Assembly (NCBI RefSeq): GCF_001422725.1
Contig: NZ_LMMA01000036.1
Span: 64,596-128,595 of the forward strand
Reading direction: 5' to 3'
Length of the DNA stretch: 64,000 nt
Source of the DNA: Flavobacterium sp. Leaf82
GTDB lineage: Bacteria > Bacteroidota > Bacteroidia > Flavobacteriales > Flavobacteriaceae
The position numbers and the translations under genes are program-made. The notes beneath the pieces were generated by a model. That model was not told the DNA's origin. It was given only the letters and a program-made list of their open reading frames with translations, and did no database searches. This document shows positions 8,974 through 17,383 of the stretch, piece after piece; positions within the stretch are counted from its first letter, which is position 1, and each line of letters opens with the position of its first letter.

Positions 8974-11163
8974 ATGACTCTTTCTTTTTGGCGTTACACA
9001 CACTTGGCTTTGGCCTTGTTCTCTTCTTTGTTTTTAATTTTAGCTTCAACAACAGGTATTATTCTGGCAGTTGATGCCATGCAGGAAAAAACACTTCCGT
9101 ACAAAGTAGAAAATTTCGATAAAATAACGCTCGGAGAAACTTTATCCCAATTAAAAAAAGAATATTCAGAGATCACAGAGTTAACAATCGATCACAATCA
9201 ATTTGTAACACTTCAGGCAATTGATGAGAACGGCAATGATATCAATGCGTATATAAATCCTAAAACAGGTAAACAATTAGGGATTCCCGTAAAAAAAAGT
9301 GAATTTATTCAATGGGTAACCGGCTTTCACCGTTCGTTGTTTCTACATGAAACCGGACGTTTTTTTGTAGGTGTTATTTCGTTTTTGTTACTATTAATTG
9401 CTATTTCAGGTTTTGCTCTCGTTTTAAACAGACAAAGAGGAATCCGTAATTTTTTCTCGAAAGTAATCAAAGAATATTTTGCACAATATTATCATGTTGT
9501 ATTAGGAAGATTAGCCCTGATTCCTATTTTGATTATTGCCCTAACCGGAACCTATTTATCCCTGGAAAGATTTAATTTTTTCATGGCAAAAGAAAAGAAC
9601 CAAAAAGAAAAAACAGAGATTATAAAACCTTCAAAAGGCAAAACTACTTCTATATTCGCAACCACATTTTTATCTGACGTAAAAAAAATTGAGTTCCCCT
9701 TTACAGATGATCCTGAAGAATATTATATCATTCAGTTAAACGATCGCGAAATCGAAGTCAATCAGGTTACAGGAGCCGTTGTCACAGAAAAACGTTCTGC
9801 AATAACTGCTCAATTATCAGATTTGAGCCTGAATCTTCATACCGGAAAAACCAACATGTTTTGGGCTTTTATTCTCGCACTTGCCAGTATTAATATCCTC
9901 TTTTTTATCTATTCAGGTTTTGCAATTACCTTAAAACGAAGGTCAAGTCGAATAAAAAATAAATTTAAAGCCAGCGAGAGCAAATTCATTTTATTAACAG
10001 GTTCTGAAAACGGAAGTACTTTAAGATTTGCCAATGCGATACTGAAACAATTAATTGCGCACGGCGAAAAAGCTTTTATTGCTGAATTGAATAGTTATAC
10101 CGTTTTCCCTAAAGCCCAACATATTATTGTTTTCTCCTCTACTCACGGATTAGGAGACGCACCTTCTAACGGAAATAAATTTTTATCGCTCTTAAAAAAA
10201 TATCCGCAACAGCAAAAAATCAATTATTCAGTAGTTGGTTTTGGCTCGAAAGCCTATCCGGATTTTTGCGAATTTGCTTTTGAAATAGATAAACAATTAG
10301 CAAACCAAAACTGGGCAGAACGCACATTAGACATACAAACGGTAAACGATAAATCAGCCATTGAATTTGTGGAATGGATAAAATTATGGAGTACCAAAAC
10401 CGGAATTCCGTTATCCACAACTCCGTCCTTATACAATCATGTTCCAAAAGGTTTGCAAAAACTAATGGTTTTAGATAAAACGCTGATTTCTGAGAACGAA
10501 CAAACTTTTATTCTGACATTAAGAGCCAATGCAAGGGCAAAATTTAGTTCAGGAGATTTACTGGCCATTTATCCCGCAAATGACACCAGAGAACGCTTAT
10601 ATTCTATTGGAAAACATACGGGAAATATAAAACTCGTTATAAAATTACATCCTCACGGATTGGGTTCTGAATTTCTAAACAACCTCATTCCCGGAAATAC
10701 GATTAAAGCCAGAATCATTAATAATAAAGCTTTTCATTTTCCTGAAAAAGCACGAAAAGTAGCCCTAATCTCAAACGGAACCGGTATTGCGCCTTTCCTT
10801 GGAATGATTGAACAGAATAAAACGAAAACCGAAACGCATTTATATGCCGGTTTTAGAATGGAAACCGAAACAGTTACAGGCTATAAAAAGTTTACATCAG
10901 AAATGATCGAAAAGCAAAAACTCCAAACTTTTCATTTAGCTTTATCACGCGAAGCAGAACATTTTTATGTAATGGATTTAATCAAACGTGACACTGATTT
11001 CTTCATTGATTTATTGCAACATGGCGGTGTAATCATGATTTGTGGTTCCCTTGCCATGCAAAAAGATGTGGAAACAATTCTCGATAAATTATGTGCCGAA
11101 AGAAAAATAAAAAGCATTGCCGATTATAAAGATAACGGTCAGTTATTGACAGATTGTTATTAG
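8974..11163 (+). CDS. PepSY-TM / flavodoxin / FAD-NAD(P)H reductase fusion protein
   Basis: Predicted inner-membrane oxidoreductase passing electrons from cytosolic NAD(P)H through FAD and FMN to membrane or periplasmic acceptors, such as ferric chelates. Residues 1-325 form a PepSY-associated membrane module with TM helices near 9-33, 130-151, 177-196 and 300-323, and histidines suited to heme (HRSLFLHETGR, YYHVVLGRL). About 338-480 is flavodoxin-like (ILLTGSENGST phosphate loop). About 490-729 resembles sulfite-reductase or cytochrome-P450-reductase FAD/NADP domains: RLYSIG flavin motif, ISNGTGIAPFLGMIE nucleotide motif, MICGSLAMQKDVE. The length of 729 aa suits this fusion family. Neighbouring DUF2271 and ApbE genes support a flavin-based electron-transfer role. 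The substrate is not visible. Confidence 0.85.
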   Translation: MTLSFWRYTHLALALFSSLFLILASTTGIILAVDAMQEKTLPYKVENFDKITLGETLSQLKKEYSEITELTIDHNQFVTLQAIDENGNDINAYINPKTGKQLGIPVKKSEFIQWVTGFHRSLFLHETGRFFVGVISFLLLLIAISGFALVLNRQRGIRNFFSKVIKEYFAQYYHVVLGRLALIPILIIALTGTYLSLERFNFFMAKEKNQKEKTEIIKPSKGKTTSIFATTFLSDVKKIEFPFTDDPEEYYIIQLNDREIEVNQVTGAVVTEKRSAITAQLSDLSLNLHTGKTNMFWAFILALASINILFFIYSGFAITLKRRSSRIKNKFKASESKFILLTGSENGSTLRFANAILKQLIAHGEKAFIAELNSYTVFPKAQHIIVFSSTHGLGDAPSNGNKFLSLLKKYPQQQKINYSVVGFGSKAYPDFCEFAFEIDKQLANQNWAERTLDIQTVNDKSAIEFVEWIKLWSTKTGIPLSTTPSLYNHVPKGLQKLMVLDKTLISENEQTFILTLRANARAKFSSGDLLAIYPANDTRERLYSIGKHTGNIKLVIKLHPHGLGSEFLNNLIPGNTIKARIINNKAFHFPEKARKVALISNGTGIAPFLGMIEQNKTKTETHLYAGFRMETETVTGYKKFTSEMIEKQKLQTFHLALSREAEHFYVMDLIKRDTDFFIDLLQHGGVIMICGSLAMQKDVETILDKLCAERKIKSIADYKDNGQLLTDCY

Positions 11164-11210
11164 AATATAGATTGTAGATTTTAGATTGTAGATTGTAGAT
11201 TGTAGATTTT
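11164..11210. repeat. Short direct repeat tract (GTAGATT units)
   Basis: Immediately after the flavoprotein stop codon lie successive copies of a 10-11 bp unit (gattgtagatt and gattttagatt). This simple-sequence tract leads into the 50-bp hairpin array. Confidence 0.7.
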
Positions 11211-11212
11211 GC

Positions 11213-12100
11213 AAGTCCCATCGGGACGACATATTTATAGAAAAAACATATCGAAACAACAAAGTGCCATCGGGACGACATATTTATAGAAAAAACAGAT
11301 ATAGAAGCAGCAAAGTCCCAGCGGGACGACATATTTATAGAAAAACACATATCGAAACAACAAAGTCCCATCGGGACGGCATATTTATAGAAAAAAAATA
11401 TCGAAGCATCAAAGTCCCAGCGGGACGACATATTTATAGAAAAACACATCGAAACAACAAAGTCCCATCGGGACGACATATTTATAGAAAAAAATATATG
11501 TGCAAACGACAAAGCCCCAGCGGGACGACATATTTATAGAAAAACACATATCGAAGCATCAAAGTCCCATCGGGACGACATATTTATAGAAAAACAGATA
11601 TAGAAGCAACAAAGTCCCATCGGGACGACATATTTATAGAAAAAACATATCGAAGCATCAAATCCCAGCGGGATGACATATTAATAGAAAAAACAGATAT
11701 AGAAGCAGCAAAGTCCCAGCGGGACGATATATTTATAGAAAAAAACATATCTAAGCAACAAAGTCCCAGCGGGACGACATATCTATAGAAAAAAACATAT
11801 CAAAGCAACAAAGTCCCAGCGGGACGACATATTAATAGAAAAAACAGATATAGAAGCAGCAAAGTCCCAGCGGGACGACATATTTATAGAAAAACACATA
11901 TCGAAGCATCAAAGTCCCAGCGGGACGACATATTTATAGAAAAAACATATATAGAAGAAGCAAAGTCCCAGCGGGACGACATATTTATAGAAAAACACAT
12001 ATCGCAGCAGCAAAGTCCCAGCGGGACGACATATTTATAGAAAAAAACATATCGAAGCAACAAAGTCCCAGCGGGACGACATATTTATAGAAAAAATATC
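11213..12100. repeat. Tandem array of 18 hairpin repeats, 50-bp period
   Basis: Eighteen copies of a unit with core GTCCC-(ATC or AGC)-GGGAC followed by GACATATTTATAGAAAAA and a 15-20 bp A-rich linker (such as CATATCGAAGCAACAA). The first core is at 11215 and the last at 12065, an average period of 50.0 bp. The 5-bp GC stem with 3-nt loop is kept in nearly every copy; exceptions are copy 2 (GTGCC), copy 7 (GCCCC) and copy 10 (GGGAT). Loops are mixed ATC/AGC in the left half and all AGC in the right half. Linkers resemble one another, so this is not a CRISPR array. It fills the gap between the PepSY flavoprotein and ApbE genes. Confidence 0.9.
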
Positions 12101-12110
12101 AAACAAGGCA

Positions 12111-12211
12111 TGTCATTTCGAGAAACGAGAAATCACACACGGGATTCCTTAAAAGAGGATCGCCAATCTTTGTCGAGTTTCGAGTGTGATTTCTCGTTCC
12201 TCGAAATGACA
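12111..12211. repeat. Inverted repeat, TGTCATTTCGA family
   Basis: Left arm begins TGTCATTTCGAGAAACGAG; right arm is GAGTGTGATTTCTCGTTCC followed by TCGAAATGACA, with small mismatches between arms and about 40 bp of loop. Same family as the elements at 24051, 48116 and 50025 in the pectin locus, so the family is not locus-specific. It sits just upstream of the ApbE gene. Confidence 0.75.
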
Positions 12212-12258
12212 AAATAAACGCAAATATTATTACGAAAATAAATGTTTTTAAAAATATA

Positions 12259-13266
12259 ATGAATAAATCAATCCTATATAAAATTCTATTTTTCTCTGTA
12301 ATAATTTCGAGCTTATCTGTTAACGCACAAATTTTACGCAAAAGAACAACCTTACTAATGGGAGGACGTTTTGACATTACAATCGTTGCAAAAGATTCCC
12401 TTACCGCAGAACAAAACATCGACGAAGTAATCGCAGAAATTACCCGAATTGAAAATTTAATCTCCGACTGGAAACCGGATTCTCAAGTATCTCAGGTCAA
12501 TCAAAATGCCGGAATAAAACCCATAAAAGTAGATCGTGAAGTCTTTGAATTAACAAAAAGAGCCATTCAGTTTTCTGAAGCTACAAAAGGCGGTTTCGAT
12601 GTAAGTTTTGCCGCAATGGACAGAATCTGGAAATTTGACGGATCAATGACTGAAATGCCATCGGCGGAAGCCATAAAAAAGTCAGTAGAAAAAGTAGGCT
12701 ACAAAAACATCATTTTAGATTCGGTTCAATCAACGATTTTCCTAAAACTAAAAGGAATGAAAATCGGTTTTGGCGCTCTGGGCGAAGGATATGCAACAGA
12801 TAAATGCCGAAACATGATGCTCGCCAAAGGAATAAAAGCCGGAATTGTAAACGGTTCCGGAGATATGACCGCGTGGGGAAAACAACCCAACGGTAAAGAT
12901 TGGAATATTGGTATGACAAATCCGTTTCATCCCGATACATTATTTGCAGTAATTCCTTTAAATAATGGCGCCGTAACGACATCCGGAAGTTATGAAAAGT
13001 TTGTTGTTTTCAACGGAAAGCGATATTCACATATCATAAATCCCGCAACAGGTTACCCCGCAACAGGATTATGCAGTGTGTCGGTTTTTGGTCCAAACGC
13101 AGAAACGGCAAACGGATTAAGCACTTCGTTAATGGTTTTAGGACAAAAAGAAGGTCTTATACTCTTAAAAAAATATCCGGAATACAGTTGCCTTATAATT
13201 ACAGATAACGGTAAAATCGTGAAATCAAAAAACTTTAAAATCAGGAAATTTAAGGCAAACCTCTAG
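12259..13266 (+). CDS. apbE: FAD:protein FMN transferase, ApbE family
   Basis: Periplasmic enzyme that covalently attaches FMN from FAD to Thr or Ser of target proteins. The 335 residues start with a signal peptide (ILFFSVIISSLSVNAQ). Visible family motifs are LLMGGRFDITIVAKD near the N-terminus, FDVSFAAM, IGFGALGEGYATDKC (usual GGIAKGYAVD-like region), GIVNGSGDMTAWG and the C-terminal RYSHIINPATGYPATG, typical of the ApbE active region. It is co-directional with the DUF2271 and PepSY-flavoprotein genes but separated from them by the hairpin array, so it may be transcribed separately. The acceptor protein is not certain; the adjacent redox proteins are the obvious candidates. The gene converges on the DUF4272 gene with only 12 bp between stop codons. 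Confidence 0.9.
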   Translation: MNKSILYKILFFSVIISSLSVNAQILRKRTTLLMGGRFDITIVAKDSLTAEQNIDEVIAEITRIENLISDWKPDSQVSQVNQNAGIKPIKVDREVFELTKRAIQFSEATKGGFDVSFAAMDRIWKFDGSMTEMPSAEAIKKSVEKVGYKNIILDSVQSTIFLKLKGMKIGFGALGEGYATDKCRNMMLAKGIKAGIVNGSGDMTAWGKQPNGKDWNIGMTNPFHPDTLFAVIPLNNGAVTTSGSYEKFVVFNGKRYSHIINPATGYPATGLCSVSVFGPNAETANGLSTSLMVLGQKEGLILLKKYPEYSCLIITDNGKIVKSKNFKIRKFKANL

Positions 13267-13278
13267 AGCATTCATATC

Positions 13279-14505
13279 CTAGGTATCACAAGTAATATAA
13301 TCCCAATCCTGCTCCATATAATTTATTAGCCAGTTTAAGGCATATTGTCTTTCGTAAACAATTCCGGGATTAATCCCTTCAATTTCTCTTCCGTTAATTC
13401 GTTCATCAACACAAGCCCAATTAAATCTGTAATACAAATCATTAACATCTAAAATTTCACTTTTAGAGCGTATTGAAACTATCGAATCAATAAAAACATT
13501 AGGGTCTTTATCCTGTCCAACCGGATAATCATCAGGATCTATATTTTCAAGATCACAAAATTCATCAGGAAAACCAAGCGTTTCAATTTTCTTTAAAGCC
13601 CAAATTAAAACCCATATTCCTTCGCATTTCCAGCTTTCATTTGCCTTTTTATCATCAGTAGGATTTGCCAGAAATTCTTTTTCCTTTTCAGTCGTAAAAT
13701 CCCAAAGCTTATAATTTTGCAAATATTCTGTAGCTTCCTCCGGCGAAATACTATTAAAAGCAACCAGATTTACAACAGCCAAAGCACAAACCCTTTGCGC
13801 AATTTCTTTTGGAGTTCTTAAAGTCGTTTCCTCTTCAGATTCTATACAAGGTAAGTTTCTGTTGATTTTGATATTATTTTCTTCCAGAATTCTTTCACTT
13901 TTCTCTTTTCTAAGCTCTTGATCTTCTGTTAATTCATTTTGATCAGCATCATAATAAACAGAGTCAATTTTCACATCTAAAGTATCGATTTCACAATTTC
14001 CTTCAGTGTCAATAATCAAATCTAAATTTTTATCCAGAAAATGTTGTCTGTCAGATTTACTGATAACACTATCAGGCTGAACGAACAATACAGCATCAAG
14101 TTCTTTTGCTATATTTTTTATGATAGTTTGCACCTCTTTTAATTCTCCTTTTTCCTGAATAATCGTAAACTCAGAATTTAAAGTCAGTATTTTATGAAGA
14201 AATAAATCTTTAACTTTTTCATTTACAGTTGGCAGCGAATCTACAAAACCATAAAGTCCTTTTAAATTGGCTGTCAAATCAGAATCGTCAATTTCAGGAA
14301 TCTGGTAAGAAGGCACCGCTCTTTCACGATACGAAATCACCAATTTTTGCGAAGAACTTAAGATTCCTCCTTTAATTTCTAATTCAAGAATATCAGATCC
14401 ATCATCGTCTTTACTACCTGAAAATTTTACATTGGGAATATTAGACTGAATTATTTCTTTTATTCTTTCAAGACCCAATTGGTGTGAATAAATAGTACAA
14501 ATCAT
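13279..14505 (-). CDS. DUF4272 domain protein
   Basis: Cytosolic protein of 408 aa with no signal peptide. The second half fits DUF4272: RTPKEIAQRVCALAVVNL, then WDFTTEKEKEFLANP, WKCEGIWVLIWALKKIETLG, then IRSKSEILDVNDLYYRFNWA and the C-terminal GIVYERQYALNWL. The first half (about 1-200) has no family I recognise; it is acidic and mixed alpha/beta. Function is unknown for the family. It is convergent with apbE and lies 270 bp from the pectin locus without an obvious link to it. A possible minus-strand TATGTTTG box is at 14561-14568, but its TTG partner is badly spaced. Confidence 0.75.
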   Translation of the reverse strand: MICTIYSHQLGLERIKEIIQSNIPNVKFSGSKDDDGSDILELEIKGGILSSSQKLVISYRERAVPSYQIPEIDDSDLTANLKGLYGFVDSLPTVNEKVKDLFLHKILTLNSEFTIIQEKGELKEVQTIIKNIAKELDAVLFVQPDSVISKSDRQHFLDKNLDLIIDTEGNCEIDTLDVKIDSVYYDADQNELTEDQELRKEKSERILEENNIKINRNLPCIESEEETTLRTPKEIAQRVCALAVVNLVAFNSISPEEATEYLQNYKLWDFTTEKEKEFLANPTDDKKANESWKCEGIWVLIWALKKIETLGFPDEFCDLENIDPDDYPVGQDKDPNVFIDSIVSIRSKSEILDVNDLYYRFNWACVDERINGREIEGINPGIVYERQYALNWLINYMEQDWDYITCDT

Positions 14506-14775
14506 TTTACGGCTTTTAAATATTATCTATGCTAATATAAGTTTAATTCTATAAAAGCAGCAAACATAATAGTTACATTCTACAATGTATTTGTACCTTT
14601 TTAAATTAATTCTCTACTTTTACTTTAGTCCAAAAAAAACAGTGCTTAACAGATTACAAGTTATAATTCTTGCTTTTTGCAATTGTAAAAATGGGAAATC
14701 TTGATGATTTAAAACAATAAACAAATTCTAAAAAAACTTAAATCAACTTATATAACTTATATGGTAAAAAAACTT

Positions 14776-17184
14776 TTACTGCACTTTTACTTCAATTACA
14801 GAAGCCTGTAAGACTCCCGTCTTTGCCTTTAGTTGAATATTCTCTTTCCTCCCATTCGACTGAATAATCACAATACATTTACCATTAAATAATTTACAGG
14901 AATTTGCTTTAAAAGAGTCCAGATTTGCCTGATAGCCATTATCAACGCCAACTAATTTTCCGCCGCCGGTAACTTCAAAATTGATTAAATCATTTGCGTT
15001 TGGCAATAAATTTCCATCTTTGTCAACGATCGAAACCGTGACGTAAACCAAATCATACGTATCATTTTTTATCGTCGTTTTATCAGCTTTCAAATCTATT
15101 TTAGAAGCTTCTCCAGCCGTATGAATTTCTTTTTCCAAAACCACTTTTCCTTCTTTTCTGGAAATTGCTTTAAGCGTTCCCGGTTCAAATTTTACACGCC
15201 ATGAAATGTGCAAATCATCATTTTGTTTGGCTTTTTTACCAAGAGATTTTCCGTTTAAGAATAATTCAACTTCATCGGCATTATTATAATACGCCCAAAC
15301 ATCAACTTCTTGACCTGATTTCCAGTTCCAATGCGGAAAAATATGCAAGACCGGATTTGTCGTCCATTCACTTTGGTACATATAATACACATCTTTTGGC
15401 AAACCCGCTAAATCGATAATTCCAAAATAAGAACTCCTCGCCGGATACGGATACGGATCCGGTTCTCCGATATAATCGAATCCCGTCCAGATAAAAGTTC
15501 CCGCCATGAAATCCAGTTTTTTAATCGTTTTCCAATTCTCCTCGTGCGTTGCGCCCCAATATGATTTTACCTGATCGTAAGCCGAAACCGTCCAATCTGC
15601 ATTTCCGTCAAACGGAGCACCGTCTTTTGAAGGCCACGCTTTGATTCCATCCGGAGAATCATAATGTCCGCGTGTTTCTAAAGCCGAAACACTTTCTGAA
15701 GCCAATATTTTTTGTCCCTTAAAACGTTCTGGAAAATCTTTGTAATCTTCATGTTTATAATTAAAACCCAAAAGATCCAAAGCACCGGATTGATAAATAA
15801 AATTTTTCGCAATAACATTCTCCGTCAAAGCCGAAGTTACCGGACGCGTTGTATCTAATGATTTTACAATTTGAGCTAATTCCCTTGTAATTGCAATTCC
15901 GGTAGAATCAAATTGTTCCCTGATTTCGTTACCAATACTCCACATCATTACAGAAGGATGATTGCGGTCTCTTCGTATAAAATCTTCCAGGTCCTGTTTG
16001 TGCCACGCATCCCAGTCTTTATGGTAATCATTCGTTACTTTTTTCTTTTTCCACACATCAAAAGCCTCATCCTGAACGATAAATCCCATTTCGTCGCACA
16101 ATTGCATCATTTCTAACGAATGCGGATTATGTGACATTCTAATGGCGTTGGCACCCATTTCTTTTAGTAAAACTAGTTTTCTTTTTACAGCATGAATATT
16201 TTCTACAGCACCCAAAGCACCATTATCATGATGGAGACAAACACCTAATATTTTGGTGGATTTTCCGTTTAATGAAAAGCCTTTTTCAGCATCAAAACTA
16301 AAAAAACGGAAACCAAGCGGAGTCTCATAATTGTCTAATAATTTAGATTTTTCATAAATTTTCGTCACAACTTTATACAAATACGGATCATCTGTACTCC
16401 ATAATTTCGGCTGATTTAAAGTTAAATTATGAATCTTTTTTTCAGAAGTTTTTGCTGCTATTTTTTCTGTCGAAGTAAAACTCGCAACCTCAATATTATC
16501 TGCATTTAAAACTGAAGTAACCAACTTAAACTCTTTTGCAGTATCGTTGTCATTATCAACCGTAACTTCTAAATGTATTTTTGATTTTTCTGCAGAAACT
16601 TCAGGAGTAGTGACATAAGTTCCCCATTTTGCCACGTGCAATTTATTGGTGGCAACTAAACGTACATTTCTATAAATTCCTGAACCTGTGTACCATCTTG
16701 AATTAGGCTGTGCATCATTATCAACTTTTACTGCAATCGTGTTTTCTTTGCCAAAATTTATATGTTTTGATACCTCATAACCAAACGAAATATATCCATT
16801 TGGACGCATTCCTAGTGAATGACCGTTTATAAAAACCTCGCTATTCTTAAAAACACCATCAAACTCAATAGAAACACTTTTGTTTTTCCAACCTGCAGGA
16901 ACAGTAAAAACCTTGCGATACCAGCCTTTTCCTGCCGGTAAAAATCCCTGCGCCTGTTTTGTTTTACTGTCTTTATCAAAACTTCCTTCAATGCTCCAAT
17001 CATGAGGCAATTGAACCGTCCTCCAGTCAGATGTATTGAAACTGGTATTAATTGCTTCAGGATAATCACCCAATTTGAAGTCCCAGTTTTTGTTGAAATC
17101 TTCGATGATTCTGGCTTGTTTTTGTGCAAAAATTGATATCGAAAACAATATTGTTAAAGCAATTATTATCTTTTTTAAAATCAT
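14776..17184 (-). CDS. GH2 glycosidase, beta-galactosidase-like, with DUF4982 and C-terminal Ig-like domain
   Basis: Exported exo-glycosidase, probably removing beta-linked galactose or a uronic acid from pectin side chains. The start is ATG at 17184 (MILKKIIIALTILFSISIFAQ, a signal peptide); a longer reading to 17340 crosses an inverted repeat and is unlikely. Order of domains: GH2 sugar-binding (begins FNKNWDFKLGDY; VQLPHDWSIEG), Ig-like, TIM barrel with NHPSVMMWSIGNEI (acid/base Glu after Asn) and ILASESVSALETRG (likely nucleophile Glu). DUF4982 (HWNWKSGQEVDVWAYYN; ELFLNGKSLG) and a GH2 C5-type Ig-like domain follow. The mature architecture of about 800 aa is usual for Bacteroidota GH2 enzymes in glycan loci. 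It is the last gene of the locus on this side. Confidence 0.88.
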   Translation of the reverse strand: MILKKIIIALTILFSISIFAQKQARIIEDFNKNWDFKLGDYPEAINTSFNTSDWRTVQLPHDWSIEGSFDKDSKTKQAQGFLPAGKGWYRKVFTVPAGWKNKSVSIEFDGVFKNSEVFINGHSLGMRPNGYISFGYEVSKHINFGKENTIAVKVDNDAQPNSRWYTGSGIYRNVRLVATNKLHVAKWGTYVTTPEVSAEKSKIHLEVTVDNDNDTAKEFKLVTSVLNADNIEVASFTSTEKIAAKTSEKKIHNLTLNQPKLWSTDDPYLYKVVTKIYEKSKLLDNYETPLGFRFFSFDAEKGFSLNGKSTKILGVCLHHDNGALGAVENIHAVKRKLVLLKEMGANAIRMSHNPHSLEMMQLCDEMGFIVQDEAFDVWKKKKVTNDYHKDWDAWHKQDLEDFIRRDRNHPSVMMWSIGNEIREQFDSTGIAITRELAQIVKSLDTTRPVTSALTENVIAKNFIYQSGALDLLGFNYKHEDYKDFPERFKGQKILASESVSALETRGHYDSPDGIKAWPSKDGAPFDGNADWTVSAYDQVKSYWGATHEENWKTIKKLDFMAGTFIWTGFDYIGEPDPYPYPARSSYFGIIDLAGLPKDVYYMYQSEWTTNPVLHIFPHWNWKSGQEVDVWAYYNNADEVELFLNGKSLGKKAKQNDDLHISWRVKFEPGTLKAISRKEGKVVLEKEIHTAGEASKIDLKADKTTIKNDTYDLVYVTVSIVDKDGNLLPNANDLINFEVTGGGKLVGVDNGYQANLDSFKANSCKLFNGKCIVIIQSNGRKENIQLKAKTGVLQASVIEVKVQ

Positions 17185-17259
17185 AATATGTAAATAATCA
17201 TTTTTTAAAATTCCAAATTTCTCCAATCTTGTCATGTCTGACAAACGCAACGTTTTTCC

Positions 17260-17334
17260 GTAGAGACGCACAGCAGTGCGTCTAACACACGTTATAGACA
17301 ATTGGCACGTATACGCACTGCTGTGCGTCTCTAC
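17260..17334. repeat. Perfect 22-bp inverted repeat (GTAGAGACGCACAGC family)
   Basis: Arms at 17260-17281 and 17313-17334 are exact reverse complements, with a 31-bp loop. The same family appears at 60602-60719. It lies upstream of the GH2 gene, whose true start is downstream of the element. Confidence 0.9.
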
Positions 17335-17383
17335 AATCACCTTTGTCCCTTTGAACCTCTGTTTCTTTGAACCTCAAAAAAAC

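Noticed and set aside
11033..11539. Open frames reading through the hairpin array on both strands (repeated SSRWDF-like and SGRHIYRK-like peptides)
   Set aside because: They arise from the repeated unit itself, have no start-site context and are broken wherever the unit length changes.
11213..12100. CRISPR array
   Set aside because: Period and palindromic core look suggestive, but linkers are short and similar to each other and there are no cas genes nearby.
17185..17340. 52-residue N-terminal extension of the GH2 protein at 14776
   Set aside because: It reads through the GTAGAGACGC inverted repeat and would bury the obvious signal peptide that begins at 17184.
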